A program made the translations under genes and the position numbers. Of a stretch of 12,694 nt of DNA, positions 12,125 to 12,694 are shown one piece after another. The stretch comes from Pseudomonadota bacterium (GTDB lineage Bacteria > Pseudomonadota > Alphaproteobacteria > Rhodospirillales > Magnetospirillaceae), in the NCBI GenBank assembly GCA_023458315.1, contig JAEXAH010000147.1, positions 1-12,694 of the forward strand, written 5' to 3'. The stretch's first letter is position 1. Every line of letters starts with the position of its first letter. The notes beneath the pieces were generated by a model. That model had not been told where the DNA came from. It saw only the letters and a program-made list of their open reading frames with translations, and searched no databases.

Positions 12125-12694
12125 AAGCCCAATACTCGATGCGCGCCACCCCGGCGCCCGGTTCTGCCGAGATCATGATCTTCGGCGTGATCGGCCAAGT
12201 TGTCACCGCCCTGCAATTCGCCGAGGACCTCAAGGCCCTGGGCGATGTGTCCCGCCTGACGATCCGCATCAACAGCCCCGGCGGTTCCGTCACGGAAGGC
12301 ATGGCCATGTACGCGGCCCTCAAGTCCCACCCCGCCACGAAAACCGTCTCGGTCGAGGGTGTCGCCGCCAGCATGGGCAGCGTCGTTGCCATGGCCGGGT
12401 CCACCGTGGTTATGCAGTCCGGTTCGCTGCTGATGATCCACGACCCCGGCGCCTGGCTGGATGGCCCGACGCGGGCCGAGGAATTGCGCAAGTCGGCCGA
12501 CGTTCTGGACCGGATGAAGGCGGCCGCCATCGCCGCCTACAAGGCCAAGACCGGCCTGCCCGAAGACGAACTCGCCGCCCTCATGACGGCCGAGACGTGG
12601 ATGACCCCTGACGAAGCGGTCGCCATGGGTTTCGCCGATGTCGTTGGCGGCGAGGTGGACGCCACGGCCTGCGCCGATCTTTCCCGTTTCCCCA
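12121..12694 (+). CDS. ClpP-fold phage prohead maturation protease (partial, C-terminus beyond window)
   Basis: The frame is open from the ATG at 12121 to the window end (191 codons). It shows the ClpP fold: INSPGGSV (50-57) at the oxyanion strand, catalytic Ser84 in GVAASMGS and catalytic His107 in MIHDPG. The segment TAETWMTPDEAVAMGFAD near 165-182 is where the third acidic residue is expected. In HK97-like phages such ClpP-related proteases cut the scaffold or capsid precursor during head maturation. The N-terminus is short and has no signal peptide, unlike membrane SppA proteases. A ribosome site CGGAGG lies at 12111-12116, and the gene overlaps the previous one (ATGA). A housekeeping ClpP is unlikely from the sequence and the neighbours; the major capsid gene would be expected next. 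Confidence 0.88.
   Translation, partial: MKAQYSMRATPAPGSAEIMIFGVIGQVVTALQFAEDLKALGDVSRLTIRINSPGGSVTEGMAMYAALKSHPATKTVSVEGVAASMGSVVAMAGSTVVMQSGSLLMIHDPGAWLDGPTRAEELRKSADVLDRMKAAAIAAYKAKTGLPEDELAALMTAETWMTPDEAVAMGFADVVGGEVDATACADLSRFP

Noticed and set aside
12121..12694. Housekeeping ClpP protease
   Set aside because: The sequence around the active site and the surrounding integrase, replication ATPase and overlapping small gene fit a phage-type ClpP-related prohead protease better; no clpX or tig gene is next to it.

Overview
The window looks like a piece of a GC-rich alphaproteobacterial chromosome, most likely Rhodospirillales and perhaps a Magnetospirillum-like species. This is inferred from gene order and codon bias; no search was run. 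A mobile element has integrated at a serine tRNA gene in the right-hand 40%.

Positions 1-5301 hold a minus-strand gene row read from right to left: a YdcF-like (DUF218) membrane protein, an MltB-family lytic transglycosylase, the septal lipoprotein RlpA, a penicillin-binding D-Ala-D-Ala carboxypeptidase, thymidylate kinase (tmk) and the DNA polymerase III delta' subunit (holB, cut by the window edge). The last three are packed tightly: 3 bp lie between the carboxypeptidase and tmk, and tmk and holB overlap by 4 bp. The first genes cut or remodel peptidoglycan; the last two serve DNA replication.

Positions 5302-7694 hold a divergently transcribed beta-carbonic anhydrase (+), a convergent two-helix membrane protein of unknown function (-), an AT-rich 306-bp non-coding gap, and an OmpA-domain lipoprotein (+). 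A complete tRNA-Ser(UGA) with encoded CCA follows at 7705-7794.

The integrated element starts at the tRNA 3' end and runs past the right edge. In order it shows: (a) a 228-bp region with repeated TACCCATCATCT motifs, probably integrase arm sites; (b) a P4-type tyrosine integrase; (c) a promoter-like sequence followed by three consecutive intrinsic-terminator hairpins; (d) three overlapping genes: a 63-residue helix-turn-helix protein, an unknown 207-residue protein and a RepA-like AAA ATPase/helicase; (e) a terminator and then an AT-rich array of six TTCCAAG repeats with a duplicated 22-bp block, a candidate replication origin or packaging/control site; (f) a small unknown gene overlapping by 4 bp a ClpP-fold protease of the phage prohead-maturation type, cut by the window end.

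The order integrase, small regulator, replication ATPase, repeat array, capsid protease in under 5 kb, with no visible repressor cluster, tail, portal or terminase gene, resembles a compact phage or a capsid-forming phage satellite more than a classical large prophage. That is the main hypothesis. It depends on sequence to the right of this window.
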